Shown: one piece after another, positions 1-8,628 of the stretch
Numbering within the stretch: the stretch's first letter is position 1
How the letters are laid out: every line of letters starts with the position of its first letter
DNA from: Marinilabiliaceae bacterium JC040
GTDB taxonomy: Bacteria > Bacteroidota > Bacteroidia > Bacteroidales > Marinifilaceae
Direction of reading: 5' to 3'
Length of the DNA stretch: 64,000 bases
Assembly (NCBI GenBank): GCA_022496785.1
Contig: SNAP01000003.1
Coordinates: 1-64,000, forward strand
The notes under the pieces: model-generated
The model's database searches: none
Told to the model about the DNA's origin: nothing
Seen by the model: the letters and a program-made list of their open reading frames with translations, nothing else
Made by a program: the position numbers and the translations under genes

Positions 1-191
1 AATGTTTAGGAAATATATTTAAAGATTCACTTTTAGATGTAGTTCATTCCGAAATTATAAATGGTGAATCTTGGAGGTTGACAAGAGATAAAGTATCAGT
101 ATGTAAAGATTGTGAATATCGTTATTTGTGCCCTCCAATTTCAAATTACGAATTAGTTCTAGGCAAATACAATCTGTGTTTGAATTTATAA
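1..191 (+). CDS. SPASM-domain peptide maturase, C-terminal fragment (GG-Bacteroidales system)
   Basis: The 5' end lies outside the window; the frame is open from base 3 to a TAA at 189-191. The visible 62 residues are a cysteine-rich tail: one Cys at the start of the fragment, then CKDCEYRYLCPP near residues 34-45 and a last Cys three residues before the end. This spacing fits an auxiliary-cluster (SPASM) domain as found at the end of radical-SAM or pseudo-radical-SAM peptide maturases. The ending with CPPISNYEL looks like the pseudo-rSAM proteins of GG-Bacteroidales peptide systems, from memory. The next gene is a GG-leader precursor 44 bases downstream, which supports the call. Whether the missing N-terminus holds a CxxxCxxC radical-SAM motif cannot be seen. 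Confidence 0.7.
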   Translation, partial: CLGNIFKDSLLDVVHSEIINGESWRLTRDKVSVCKDCEYRYLCPPISNYELVLGKYNLCLNL

Positions 192-235
192 TATAATTAA
201 CCTAGGAGTAGTACTCCTAATAAAAATTAATTAAG

Positions 236-475
236 ATGAAAAAAATCAAATTAAACAATCTTTCTGCGAGAAAGATGAGTGAGAAACAAATGAATGTTAT
301 TAATGGTGGAAATAGCTGCGGTTGTTCATGTTATTATCATAATAGAGGAGGCTCTTCTGAAAGTTCTAATTATTCTGCAAATAACGAATCTGGATTATAT
401 TCTAAACATGGTGAAATAAAAAGAGAAACACCAGTCACAGAATTAGAACCAATTAACTGTAAAGTTGAAATCTAA
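236..475 (+). CDS. GG-leader natural product (RiPP) precursor peptide
   Basis: A 79-residue peptide. The leader MKKIKLNNLSARKMSEKQMN is followed by VINGG at residues 21-25. This is the pattern of the Bacteroidales family of ribosomally made natural-product precursors, in which a double-glycine site separates leader from core. The core after GG is about 54 residues, rich in Ser, Asn, Gly and Tyr, with Cys at 28, 30 and 32 and a fourth near the C-terminus. The neighbour upstream is a SPASM-type maturase, so the core is probably modified, then cleaved by a C39-type peptidase/exporter encoded elsewhere. The final product is unknown. A terminator follows ten bases after the stop. Confidence 0.78.
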   Translation: MKKIKLNNLSARKMSEKQMNVINGGNSCGCSCYYHNRGGSSESSNYSANNESGLYSKHGEIKRETPVTELEPINCKVEI

Positions 476-484
476 TTATTCTAG

Positions 485-512
485 GAGATTAGTTTTTTAA
501 CTAATCTCTTTT
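485..512 (+). terminator. Intrinsic terminator after RiPP precursor
   Basis: Perfect 10-bp stem GAGATTAGTT / AACTAATCTC with a TTTT loop, followed by TTTT. It lies just after the precursor stop codon. Confidence 0.85.
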
Positions 513-730
513 ATTGATTTATAACACTCCAATATTATGTAATTAAAGTATAAGCATGAGATTATAGTATATAAAGTAATTTTGAATGGTAATGCTTCGT
601 ACCCTCGCCGTATCAAGTCCGTATTAAGTTGCAAAAAAATCGAACTAGATACATTAAGAGTACATTATATATTGAGAGAATTTTGTGCTATAAGTATATT
701 TTTAAGTTCAATTTTATGTAAAAAATAAAA
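513..730. other. Intergenic stretch with a short tandem duplication
   Basis: No gene is visible. A patch at about 597-632 is GC-richer than its surroundings and holds an imperfect tandem 11-mer, GTATCAAGTCC at 610-620 and GTATTAAGTTG at 621-631. It could be a remnant of a mobile element; there is no flanking inverted repeat that I can see. Confidence 0.4.
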
Positions 731-764
731 AAGCTGGGAAATTTATTTTAATTTCCCAGCTTTA
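731..764. terminator. Bidirectional intrinsic terminator
   Basis: 14-bp stem AAAGCTGGGAAATT / AATTTCCCAGCTTT with a 6-nt loop, with A-rich and T-rich flanks on either side. It serves the minus-strand aminopeptidase gene and would also stop read-through from the left. Confidence 0.85.
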
Positions 765-790
765 TATTTATATCAAAAAATCTGATTTCT

Positions 791-2566
791 TTATATAGCT
801 AAAGTCTTTTCTCTTAACCATGATGCAATTTCTGGTTCTAGATGTTTATTAAGACTTTCATATACATTTTCATTATATGAATTTAACCATTCAATTTCTT
901 CTTCTGTTAAGAATTCTTTTAAAATTGGTTTTGTGTCGATATAACATAGACTTAGAGTTTCAAATTTAAGAAACGTTCCAAAATCTGTAGTTTGGTGAGG
1001 CACTGTCAGAATTAAGTTTTCGTGTCTAATTCCATATTTATCCTGAATATAGCATCCTGGTTCGTTCGACATTACCATATTGCTATAGATTCCGTAATTG
1101 TTAATTTCTTGTCTTACACTTTGTGGACCTTCGTGTACATTCAGAAAACTTCCTACTCCATGACCTGTTCCGTGACCATAGTTTCTACCTACTCTCCATA
1201 AAGCTTGTCGAGCAGCTAAATCGATATTACAACCTCTTGTTCCTTCTGGGAATATTAAAGTAGAAAGATTTATCATCCCTTTAAGAACATGAGTATAATC
1301 GAACTTCTCTTCATATGTTGTTTCTCCAACCGACATTGTTCTCGTAATATCAGTAGTTCCATCTAAATATTGTCCTCCTGAATCAATTAATAGTAATCCT
1401 TTATTTTCTATTGTTCTGTTTGATTCTTTAGATGCAGAATAATGAGGTAGGGCAGCATTCGGCCCGTATGCTACTATGGTTCCAAAACTGTTTGTTACAA
1501 ATAAATCTTCTTTACTTCTAAATTCAAGAAGTTTATCTTCTAAATCTAATTCGGTAAGAGATTTATCTATATTTTGTTCTAACCAATACCAAAATTTGCT
1601 CAAAGCTATACCATCTTTAAAATGCGTTTTTTTGCTTCCAGAAATTTCTGTTTTGTTTTTAATGCTTTTTAAACATAGAGAAGGATTATCTTCTTCAATA
1701 ATTGTATGATTGGTATTTATAAGGTTATAATAGTAATAACTAGTGTTTTTAGGATCTAATAAGAATGTAGAATCTTTTTCAATTCTTTCTAAATATTTGT
1801 CTGCCTGAGAGTAATCTAATATTTCTACATTGTCACTATTTAGTTCTTTTCGTAATTCTGAAGAGATATTGCTCTCGTTAGCAAATAGAATTGTTGAATT
1901 ACTTGTTATTAGAAGATATGAGATAACAACAGGTGTGTAATCTACATCGTTACTTCGAATATTTAAAGTCCATGATATCTCATCTAAAGCAGAAAGAAAA
2001 TGATATGAGGCATTTTTCTTTTCCATTAGATTCTGTATCGTTTTAATTTTATCTTTTCTAGATACTCCAGAATATTTAAGATCTAGTGAAAAAATTTCAG
2101 ATTTAAATAGACTTGGACGATCTGTCCAAATATTATCAATTAAATCGATATTAGTCTTTATTGAGATATCTTTTTTAGATATAATATTATTGATTGTATT
2201 ATAGTATTCGACCGATAGGGTAGACCCGTTAACTCCTATGGATGAACCTTTTGGCATGTTTTCGTATAGCCATTCAGATAGAGTAGGGTAGGACGGTTCT
2301 CTCATTTTTTGTAGTCGTATTCCTGTGCCTTTTAATTGGTCTTCCGCTTGTATAAAGTACCGTGAATCAGTCCATAAGCAAGCGTCATCCTCACTTATTA
2401 CTAAATCGCCACAACTTCCTGTGAAACCAGATATCCACTTTCTAACTTGCCAATACTCAGGTAGATACTCCGATTTATGGGGGTCGCTACTCAATACTAT
2501 GTACGCAGAGATATTGAGCTCACGCATCTTATCTCTTATGATTTTTAATTTCTCTTGAGTTTCCAT
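791..2566 (-). CDS. pepP: Xaa-Pro aminopeptidase (aminopeptidase P, M24B)
   Basis: 591 residues, the length of three-domain aminopeptidase P enzymes. Two N-terminal creatinase-like domains (residues about 5-300) precede the pita-bread metallopeptidase domain (about 310-540). Metal-ligand motifs are visible in order: the first Asp in LLIDSGG, the second in DGTTDITRT, His in GTGHGVGSF, Glu in SNEPGCY and Glu in GIRHENL. The C-terminal extension ending near WLREKTL is typical of the long form. The enzyme removes N-terminal residues next to proline, in the cytoplasm. A -7 element (TAAATTTG read on the minus strand, 2588 to 2581) sits 15 bases before the ATG, supporting this start. Confidence 0.95.
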   Translation of the reverse strand: METQEKLKIIRDKMRELNISAYIVLSSDPHKSEYLPEYWQVRKWISGFTGSCGDLVISEDDACLWTDSRYFIQAEDQLKGTGIRLQKMREPSYPTLSEWLYENMPKGSSIGVNGSTLSVEYYNTINNIISKKDISIKTNIDLIDNIWTDRPSLFKSEIFSLDLKYSGVSRKDKIKTIQNLMEKKNASYHFLSALDEISWTLNIRSNDVDYTPVVISYLLITSNSTILFANESNISSELRKELNSDNVEILDYSQADKYLERIEKDSTFLLDPKNTSYYYYNLINTNHTIIEEDNPSLCLKSIKNKTEISGSKKTHFKDGIALSKFWYWLEQNIDKSLTELDLEDKLLEFRSKEDLFVTNSFGTIVAYGPNAALPHYSASKESNRTIENKGLLLIDSGGQYLDGTTDITRTMSVGETTYEEKFDYTHVLKGMINLSTLIFPEGTRGCNIDLAARQALWRVGRNYGHGTGHGVGSFLNVHEGPQSVRQEINNYGIYSNMVMSNEPGCYIQDKYGIRHENLILTVPHQTTDFGTFLKFETLSLCYIDTKPILKEFLTEEEIEWLNSYNENVYESLNKHLEPEIASWLREKTLAI

Positions 2567-2580
2567 CTTTTAGTTTTTTT

Positions 2581-2588
2581 CAAATTTA
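2581..2588 (-). promoter_or_regulatory. Bacteroidetes -7 element of pepP
   Basis: TAAATTTG on the minus strand matches TAnnTTTG; the ATG follows 15 bases later, giving a short leader. Confidence 0.6.
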
Positions 2589-2668
2589 ATAATTAAAAAT
2601 GACTATTCAATTTTCACATTTGTAAAGTTTAGATTTTGTCTAGGATATATAGATATTACCTCTATATC

Positions 2669-2680
2669 TTACATTTGTAA
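2669..2680. promoter_or_regulatory. Palindromic TTACATTTGTAA site
   Basis: The 12-mer TTACA-TT-TGTAA has perfect 5-bp arms and also contains TACATTTG, a -7 promoter match. The same 12-mer occurs twice as an inverted pair just before the XRE regulator at 2998. It is either a distant operator of that regulator or a promoter. Confidence 0.4.
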
Positions 2681-2940
2681 CATGTACTTAAAGTGTATAT
2701 TTTAGATATGTATACGAAACGGTGGTGGTAAATCATAAGCCTATGTATCAGTTAGTTATAATATTCAAATTCAAGTATTACTTAAATAATTGCTATTAGA
2801 TTTGTAAATTATAATAGATATTTTAAAAATATGGATATGTAACTTATTGAATAACAATATTTAAAAACTTATGAACTAAAGTATTAGTTTAACTAATTAA
2901 AACAAAAGAATATGAATATATCTTTATTCTTAGAATTAAT

Positions 2941-2994
2941 TGTATTACATTTGTAAACAGAGAGAAAAATGTATTAATTTACAAATGTAATACA
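2941..2994. promoter_or_regulatory. Perfect 17-bp inverted repeat before XRE regulator
   Basis: The left arm at 2941-2957 (TGTATTACATTTGTAAA) is exactly complementary to the right arm at 2978-2994, with 20 bases between. Each arm contains the palindromic core TTACAWWTGTAA. The right arm ends three bases before the regulator's ATG. The left arm contains TACATTTG (2946-2953), a -7 match that would start transcription near 2960. A paired operator for autoregulation is the simplest reading. A long hairpin masking the start codon in a longer transcript is an alternative. Confidence 0.6.
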
Positions 2995-2997
2995 CAC

Positions 2998-3288
2998 ATG
3001 ATTGACAGAATTAAACAGATAATGGAAAAGGAAAATCTAAATCCTTCTTCCTTTTCTGAGAGAATAGATATTTCTAAATCTAAATTGTCGCATATACTAT
3101 CAGGAAGAAATAAACCCAGCGCTGAAGTATTAATTCATATTTTAGATTCTTTTCAAGATATAAATCCTAGATGGCTATTATTGGGTGAAGGTTCTATTGT
3201 GGAGTCAAAATCGCAAAATCAAGATTCAATTGAAAAGATTGTCGTATTTTACAAGAATGGGAGTTTTAAAGAATTTCATAGGAACTAG
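2998..3288 (+). CDS. Small XRE-family helix-turn-helix regulator
   Basis: 96 residues. Residues about 3-65 form one lambda-repressor-like HTH domain: the recognition region reads SSFSERIDISKSKLSHILSG, followed by RNKPSAEVLIHILDSFQDI, and the typical INPRWLLLGEG end of Bacteroidetes XRE proteins. The C-terminal 30 residues are unremarkable and hold no peptidase or sensor domain. The ATG is next to a perfect inverted repeat, which suggests that it represses its own promoter. The downstream pyrK has its own -7 element, so control of the pyr genes is possible but not shown. Targets are unknown. Confidence 0.85.
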   Translation: MIDRIKQIMEKENLNPSSFSERIDISKSKLSHILSGRNKPSAEVLIHILDSFQDINPRWLLLGEGSIVESKSQNQDSIEKIVVFYKNGSFKEFHRN

Positions 3289-3310
3289 TCCCTGTATTTA
3301 TTATTTTATA

Positions 3311-3318
3311 TATCTTTG
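3311..3318 (+). promoter_or_regulatory. -7 element of pyrK-pyrD
   Basis: TATCTTTG matches TAnnTTTG and lies 18 bases before the ATG at 3336. Confidence 0.55.
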
Positions 3319-3335
3319 TTTTAAAAATTTTGGGA

Positions 3336-4097
3336 ATGAAAAGTATTGTAGATTTTACAGTAAAATCGAATAAGGAATTGAACAGTTCTACAATTCTTCT
3401 TATTGTAGAGAGTAAAGAAGAATTACCTAGAATCCTACCTGGTCAATTTGTTAACGTCAAAATAGATAATAATAGTGTACTTCTAAGAAGACCAATCTCT
3501 ATTCATGATGTAGACTATAAAAACAGACAAATATCTTTGTATATAAAAGTTCTAGGAAAAGGAACTGCAAGTTTAAAAGAATTAGAGGTTGGTGATATTG
3601 TTAATATTCTATTACCATTAGGAAATTCTTTTGATATTTCTTTAGGAAAGAAACCTTTACTAATTGGTGGTGGCTGCGGTGTAGCACCTTTGTTGTATTT
3701 AGCAAAAGTTCTTTTCGAGGATCATAATATTAAACCAACAGTTTTAATTGGAGCTAGATCTGAAGAAGATATTTTACAAGTTAATGAATATAAAAAGTAT
3801 GCTGATCTTTTAATTTCTACTGAAGATGGCAGTCTTGGAGAAAAGGGATATCCAACAAACCACACTGTTTGGGATAATCCTGAATTTGATTGTATATATT
3901 GTTGTGGACCAGAAATAATGATGAAAGCTATTGCTGTGAAATCTAAAGAAATGAATATTCCTTGTGAGGTTTCTTTAGAGAATACAATGGCTTGCGGTAT
4001 TGGTGCTTGCTTATGTTGTGTTCAAGATACAGATAAAGGTCACCAATGTGTGTGTACAGATGGTCCAGTCTTTAATATAAATGTTTTAAAATGGTAA
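3336..4097 (+). CDS. pyrK: Dihydroorotate dehydrogenase electron-transfer subunit PyrK
   Basis: 253 residues from the ATG at 3336; an upstream TTG in frame lies too close to the -7 element. It has the FAD domain motif RRPISIHD (around residues 50-57), an NAD-binding part with [14 protein letters not shown], and a C-terminal 2Fe-2S cysteine cluster ([12 protein letters not shown], then HQCVCTDGP). PyrK carries electrons from dihydroorotate oxidation in PyrD to NAD+ in pyrimidine synthesis. It overlaps pyrD by 7 bases, as expected for the two subunits of the class 1B enzyme. Confidence 0.96.
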   Translation: MKSIVDFTVKSNKELNSSTILLIVESKEELPRILPGQFVNVKIDNNSVLLRRPISIHDVDYKNRQISLYIKVLGKGTASLKELEVGDIVNILLPLGNSFDISLGKKPLLIGGGCGVAPLLYLAKVLFEDHNIKPTVLIGARSEEDILQVNEYKKYADLLISTEDGSLGEKGYPTNHTVWDNPEFDCIYCCGPEIMMKAIAVKSKEMNIPCEVSLENTMACGIGACLCCVQDTDKGHQCVCTDGPVFNINVLKW

Positions 4098-4996
4098 ATA
4101 CTATTGTTGATTTAAATGGATTAAAATTAAAAAATCCTATTCTTACAGCTTCAGGAACATTTGGTTATGGTACTGAATATTCAGATTTTGTAGATTTAGA
4201 AAAATTAGGTGGTTTCATTGTAAAAGGAACTACAATAAATCATAAAGAAGGTAATCCTTATCCTAGAATGGCTGAAACAGCCTCTGGAATGCTAAATGCA
4301 GTAGGATTACAAAATAAAGGAGTGAATTATTTTAAATCGAAAATTTATCCAGAAATTGAGAATTTAGATACTAATATAATTGTTAATGTATCAGGATCTT
4401 CTATTGAAGATTATATTGCTTGTTCTGAGATTGTTAACGATTTAAGTCATATACCAGCTATCGAGTTGAATATCTCATGCCCTAACGTAAAAGAAGGTGG
4501 TATGGCTTTTGGAACTTCTGCAAAAGCTGCTTTTGATGTTGTTTCTCAAGTTAGAAAAGCCTATGGTAAGCATCTTATGGTTAAGCTATCTCCTAATGTT
4601 ACTGATATAACAGAAATAGCAAAAGCTGCTGAAGATGCTGGTGCAGATTCTGTTTCTTTAGTCAATACTTTTATGGGTATGGCAATTGATATAAATACTC
4701 AGAAACCTCTTTTAAGTACTGTTACTGGTGGGCTTTCTGGACCATGTATTAAGCCTATAGCTTTACGAATGGTTTGGCAAGTTGCGAAAGCTGTTAATAT
4801 TCCTGTTGTTGGTTTAGGTGGTATTATGAATGCTGCTGATGCTATAGAGTTTATGCTAGCAGGAGCTTCTGCTATTCAAGTGGGTACAGCTAATTTCATC
4901 GATCCAGATATCACTATTAAGATTTTAGATGGTATTCATGAATATATGAAAGAACACAATATTGATGATATCAACGATATTGTAGGTATTATATAA
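4091..4996 (+). CDS. pyrD: Dihydroorotate dehydrogenase (NAD+), catalytic subunit PyrD
   Basis: 301 residues, FMN-dependent TIM barrel of class 1B. Visible motifs: GTFGYGTEY near the N-terminus, [13 protein letters not shown] with the class 1 catalytic Cys, [18 protein letters not shown] and the phosphate-binding end [27 protein letters not shown]. It oxidises dihydroorotate to orotate and hands electrons to PyrK. Its start codon lies inside the end of pyrK, so the two are translationally coupled. Confidence 0.96.
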   Translation: MVNTIVDLNGLKLKNPILTASGTFGYGTEYSDFVDLEKLGGFIVKGTTINHKEGNPYPRMAETASGMLNAVGLQNKGVNYFKSKIYPEIENLDTNIIVNVSGSSIEDYIACSEIVNDLSHIPAIELNISCPNVKEGGMAFGTSAKAAFDVVSQVRKAYGKHLMVKLSPNVTDITEIAKAAEDAGADSVSLVNTFMGMAIDINTQKPLLSTVTGGLSGPCIKPIALRMVWQVAKAVNIPVVGLGGIMNAADAIEFMLAGASAIQVGTANFIDPDITIKILDGIHEYMKEHNIDDINDIVGII

Positions 4997-5035
4997 GTAA
5001 ATAATGACGCTATTATTTACTTATATAGCGTCATT
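4994..5035. terminator. Terminator region with two competing hairpins
   Basis: TAAGTAAATAAT (4994-5005) can pair with ATTATTTACTTA (5012-5023), or AATGACGCTAT (5003-5013) can pair with ATAGCGTCATT (5025-5035). The two stems share bases and exclude each other. The region lies between the converging pyrD and uvrA genes. Confidence 0.6.
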
Positions 5036-7778
5036 ATATATATTTTGCTGTTATTGATTCTTTACATTCTTTTAATTCTTCAGGTGTACCTGAAAAAACA
5101 ATATTTCCTCCATTTGTTCCACTTTCTGGACCTAAATCTATTATATGGTCTGAATTTCTAAGCACATCAAGATTGTGTTCTATAACAATTACAGTGTGAC
5201 CTCTATCTACAAGAGCCTTTAACGATTTAATAAGTTTTGAAATATCATTAAAATGAAGTCCTGTTGTTGGCTCATCAAATGCAAACAAGGTTTTTACACT
5301 ACTTTCTTTTGATAGAATATATGCTAATTTAATTCTTTGATTTTCTCCACCAGAGAGTGTGTTTGATGTCTGTCCTAGTTTTATATATTCTAAACCAGAA
5401 TCATTTAAACATTGGAGTTTCTTTATAATTTTTGTATTTGTTTTATCTTTTGAAAAGAAATCTATTGCTTCAGATACTGTCATTTCTAGTATATCGTAGA
5501 TATTCTTTCCATTATATTTAATTTGAAGAATCTCTTCTTTAAAACGCATTCCTTTACAGTGTTCACATTTTAAATAGATATCTGATAGAAACTGCATTTC
5601 TACTTTTATAATTCCTTCTCCATTACAAAATGAACATCTTCCTCCATCCATATTAAAAGAAAAATGTGATGTTTTGTATCCTAGTAATTTCGACTGAGGT
5701 AGAGATGCATATATTTTTCTTACATCATCCCATATTTTTAGATAGGTTGCAGGTGTTGAGCGCGACGATGTACCTATTGGATTTTGATTTATACATTCTA
5801 CATCTTTTATTTCATCGATATCACCACTTATAGATTTAAAATGTACATTATTCTTATCTTGTGTATCTATATATTTTCTTAAACTAGGTATTAGAATATC
5901 ATTTATAAGTGAAGATTTTCCTGAACCTGATACTCCTGAAATACATGTTAATACATTCAATGGAATTTTAACGTTTATATTATTTAAATTTCTATATTTA
6001 ATATGGTTTATCTTTATAAATGAATTCCAAGCTTTTCTATCTGTAAATTGATTTATTTGTAGCTCTTTCGACAAATATTTATAAGTAAGTGATTCTGTTT
6101 TTAGATTTTCTTTATATACACCTTGAAACATTAATTCTCCACCATTACTACCGGCATATGGACCTATATCAATGATTTCATCAGCATTTCTCATTATATC
6201 TTCATCGTGTTCAACTACTATTACAGTGTTTCCGATATCTCTTAAACCTTTAAGCACTTCAATTAAAAGAGCTGTATCTCTTGGGTGTAACCCTATTGAA
6301 GGTTCATCTAATATGTATAATGCCCCAACTAAACTAGAACTTAAGAAAGTAGCTAAATTAATTCTTTGAGCTTCTCCACCTGATAGAGTATTAGATAGTC
6401 TGTTTAAGTTTAAATATCCTAATCCTACTTTATTTATGAAGTTTAAACGATTCTTTATTTCTGGTAAAAGATGTTTTGTGATTTTCTTTTCATCACTATT
6501 CAATTCTATTTCGTTGAAAAAAGGTAATAGTTCATCTATCGGCATTTGAACTAATTCCTGAATATTTTTATTATTTATTTTAACGTAGCTTGTTTCTTTT
6601 TTCAATCTAGTGCCATGACATTCAGGACATAGTGTTTTGCCTTTATATCTAGATAAAAAGACTCTATTTTGGATTTTATATTTCTTGCTTTCTAATTCAT
6701 TAAAGAATTCATTTAATCCAATAAAGTATTTGTTACCTCTCCATAATAGTTTTTTCTCTTTTCTAGATAGTTCTTTATAAGGTTTATGAATCGGAAAATC
6801 GAATTTATGAGCATTCATTATTAATTTTTCATTATAATAGCTCATTTTTTCACCTTTCCAACATGAAATAGCACCTTCGTATATTGATAAATTTTTATTG
6901 GGTATTACTATTTTTTTGTCTATTCCTATAATTCTTCCGTATCCTTCACAAACTTCGCATGCACCTATCGGATTATTAAAAGAAAAAGATCTTACTGATG
7001 GTTTTATAAATTGTATCCCATCTAATTCTAATTGATTTGTATAGGTATATACATTTGAATCATCTAATATTATTGAGCATCTTCCATTTGATTCTGTATA
7101 TGCTATTCTTATTGAATCTTCAAGTCTTGAATTATTTTCTTCAGATACTTGTAGTCTATCTACTACAATATAAGAATTCTCTAAATCTAATAAATCTTCA
7201 GATTCTATACTTTCTAATTTATAATATTTCCCTTCAGAAAAGATTCGTCTAAATCCTTTATTCTTAAATGATTTTAATATCTCTAAATTAGAATCTTCTG
7301 TATCGCATTCTAATTTAAAGGCAATTACAAGTTTTGAATCTTTGTATTTACTAATTACAGCTTTTAATACATCATCAGGTTCGTATGCCATAACCTCTTC
7401 ATTTGAGATAGGGGAATAAATTTTACCTATTCTAGCAAAAAGAAGTTGTAGATAATGATAAATTTCTGTTGATGTTCCAACTGTAGATCTACTGCTATTA
7501 GAGACCGTACGTTGTTCTATTGCTATTGCAGGGGGTATTCCTTTTATTGAATCAACTTGAGGTTTATCCATTTTACCTAGAAACTGTCTTGCATAAGAAG
7601 ATAAAGATTCCACATATCTACGTTGACCTTCAGCATAAAGAGTATTAAATACTAAAGAGGATTTTCCTGAGCCAGATACTCCTGTAACAACTATAAATTT
7701 ATTTCTTGGAATTTTAAGAGAAATGTTCTTTAAATTATTTACTCTAGCTCCTTTTATTTCTATATATTCTTCTTTCAC
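5034..7778 (-). CDS. uvrA: Excinuclease ABC subunit A
   Basis: About 914 residues. Two ABC ATPase modules are visible: GVSGSGKSSLVFNTLYAEGQ and SGVSGSGKSSLINDIL as Walker A, and LSGGEAQRINLA and LSGGENQRIKLA as signatures, each followed by a DEP(S/T) Walker B. Zinc-finger cysteines occur in CEVCEGYG, CPECHGTR, CSFCNGEG and CEHCKGMR. UvrA finds bulky DNA lesions and loads UvrB. Start choice: no ATG exists here. An upstream TTG falls inside a -7 element (7807-7800), so the GTG at 7778, giving VKEEYIEIKGARVNNLKN, is preferred and matches the usual UvrA N-terminus. Confidence 0.93.
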   Translation of the reverse strand: MKEEYIEIKGARVNNLKNISLKIPRNKFIVVTGVSGSGKSSLVFNTLYAEGQRRYVESLSSYARQFLGKMDKPQVDSIKGIPPAIAIEQRTVSNSSRSTVGTSTEIYHYLQLLFARIGKIYSPISNEEVMAYEPDDVLKAVISKYKDSKLVIAFKLECDTEDSNLEILKSFKNKGFRRIFSEGKYYKLESIESEDLLDLENSYIVVDRLQVSEENNSRLEDSIRIAYTESNGRCSIILDDSNVYTYTNQLELDGIQFIKPSVRSFSFNNPIGACEVCEGYGRIIGIDKKIVIPNKNLSIYEGAISCWKGEKMSYYNEKLIMNAHKFDFPIHKPYKELSRKEKKLLWRGNKYFIGLNEFFNELESKKYKIQNRVFLSRYKGKTLCPECHGTRLKKETSYVKINNKNIQELVQMPIDELLPFFNEIELNSDEKKITKHLLPEIKNRLNFINKVGLGYLNLNRLSNTLSGGEAQRINLATFLSSSLVGALYILDEPSIGLHPRDTALLIEVLKGLRDIGNTVIVVEHDEDIMRNADEIIDIGPYAGSNGGELMFQGVYKENLKTESLTYKYLSKELQINQFTDRKAWNSFIKINHIKYRNLNNINVKIPLNVLTCISGVSGSGKSSLINDILIPSLRKYIDTQDKNNVHFKSISGDIDEIKDVECINQNPIGTSSRSTPATYLKIWDDVRKIYASLPQSKLLGYKTSHFSFNMDGGRCSFCNGEGIIKVEMQFLSDIYLKCEHCKGMRFKEEILQIKYNGKNIYDILEMTVSEAIDFFSKDKTNTKIIKKLQCLNDSGLEYIKLGQTSNTLSGGENQRIKLAYILSKESSVKTLFAFDEPTTGLHFNDISKLIKSLKALVDRGHTVIVIEHNLDVLRNSDHIIDLGPESGTNGGNIVFSGTPEELKECKESITAKYI

Positions 7779-7799
7779 GTCAATTTCTTTATATAATTT

Positions 7800-7807
7800 C
7801 AAATATA
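7800..7807 (-). promoter_or_regulatory. -7 element of uvrA; decides the start
   Basis: TATATTTG on the minus strand. It overlaps an in-frame TTG codon and so rules that codon out as the usual start, leaving GTG at 7778. Confidence 0.55.
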
Positions 7808-7815
7808 AAAAAAAA

Positions 7816-7837
7816 GGTTACCTAATAAAAGGTAACC
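7816..7837. terminator. Terminator of the rpsF-rpsR-rplI operon
   Basis: Stem GGTTACC / GGTAACC with an 8-nt loop and A/T-rich flanks, between rplI and uvrA, both on the minus strand. Confidence 0.8.
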
Positions 7838-7889
7838 TAAATATATTTGTTTGGAATATGCGTTTAAGTTTTATTAGAAACTTATAAAA

Positions 7890-8339
7890 TTATTTTTCAG
7901 ATACTACTTCTACAGCAATATCTACTTTTACTTCTCTATGAAGTTTGATTGTAGCCGAATAAGACCCAACCTCTTTGATAGCATCAGATTTGATTAAAAT
8001 CTTTTTTCTATCTATATCAAAACCTTTTTCAGTTAAGGATTCAGCAATCATAATGCTGTTTACAGAACCAAAAATCTTACCTGTTGAACTAGTTTTAGTT
8101 GCGATAGAAAGACTTAATCCTTCTAATTTAGCAGCTAATTCTTCAGCAGTAGCTTTGATTTGTGCTTCTTTATGAGCTCTTTGTCTCATATTCTCAGCGT
8201 GAACCTTTTTTGCAGATTCTGTTGCTAAAATTCCGTATCCTTGAGGAATAAGGTAATTACGACCGTATCCTGGTTTTACATCAATAATGTCATCCTTGTG
8301 ACCAATATTGGCAATATCAGTTAATAAAATTACTTCCAT
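7890..8339 (-). CDS. rplI: 50S ribosomal protein L9
   Basis: 149 residues, the usual length. The N-terminal signature GHKDDIIDVKPGYGRNYLIPQ (written here as its landmarks GHKDDII and GYGRNYLIP) binds 23S rRNA; a long connecting helix follows (residues about 45-75), then the C-terminal domain with GKIFGSVN. Last gene of the rpsF-rpsR-rplI operon. Confidence 0.98.
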   Translation of the reverse strand: MEVILLTDIANIGHKDDIIDVKPGYGRNYLIPQGYGILATESAKKVHAENMRQRAHKEAQIKATAEELAAKLEGLSLSIATKTSSTGKIFGSVNSIMIAESLTEKGFDIDRKKILIKSDAIKEVGSYSATIKLHREVKVDIAVEVVSEK

Positions 8340-8356
8340 TTCTTACTCCTTTTAAA

Positions 8357-8626
8357 TTATTTCATTAAATCTGTTACATATGGAAGCAGTGCAAGGTGAC
8401 GAGCTCTTTTAACTGCTTTAGCAACTTTTCTTTGATACTTCAATGAAGTTCCAGTAATACGACGAGGTAAAATTTTACCTTGTTCGTTTAAAAATCTTTT
8501 AAGAAATTCTGGATCTTTGTAGTCAATAAATTTAATTTTATTCTTTTTGAATCTACAATATTTCTTCTTTTTGATCTCAACTGTTGGTGGAGTCAAATAT
8601 CTGATTTCACTATCGTTCTGTGCCAT
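8357..8626 (-). CDS. rpsR: 30S ribosomal protein S18
   Basis: 89 residues. It has the S18 core with [38 protein letters not shown] and [10 protein letters not shown]. It sits between rpsF (2 bases apart) and rplI (17 bases), the usual S6-S18-L9 order; S18 binds S6 on the 30S platform. Confidence 0.98.
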   Translation of the reverse strand: MAQNDSEIRYLTPPTVEIKKKKYCRFKKNKIKFIDYKDPEFLKRFLNEQGKILPRRITGTSLKYQRKVAKAVKRARHLALLPYVTDLMK

Positions 8627-8628
8627 AA

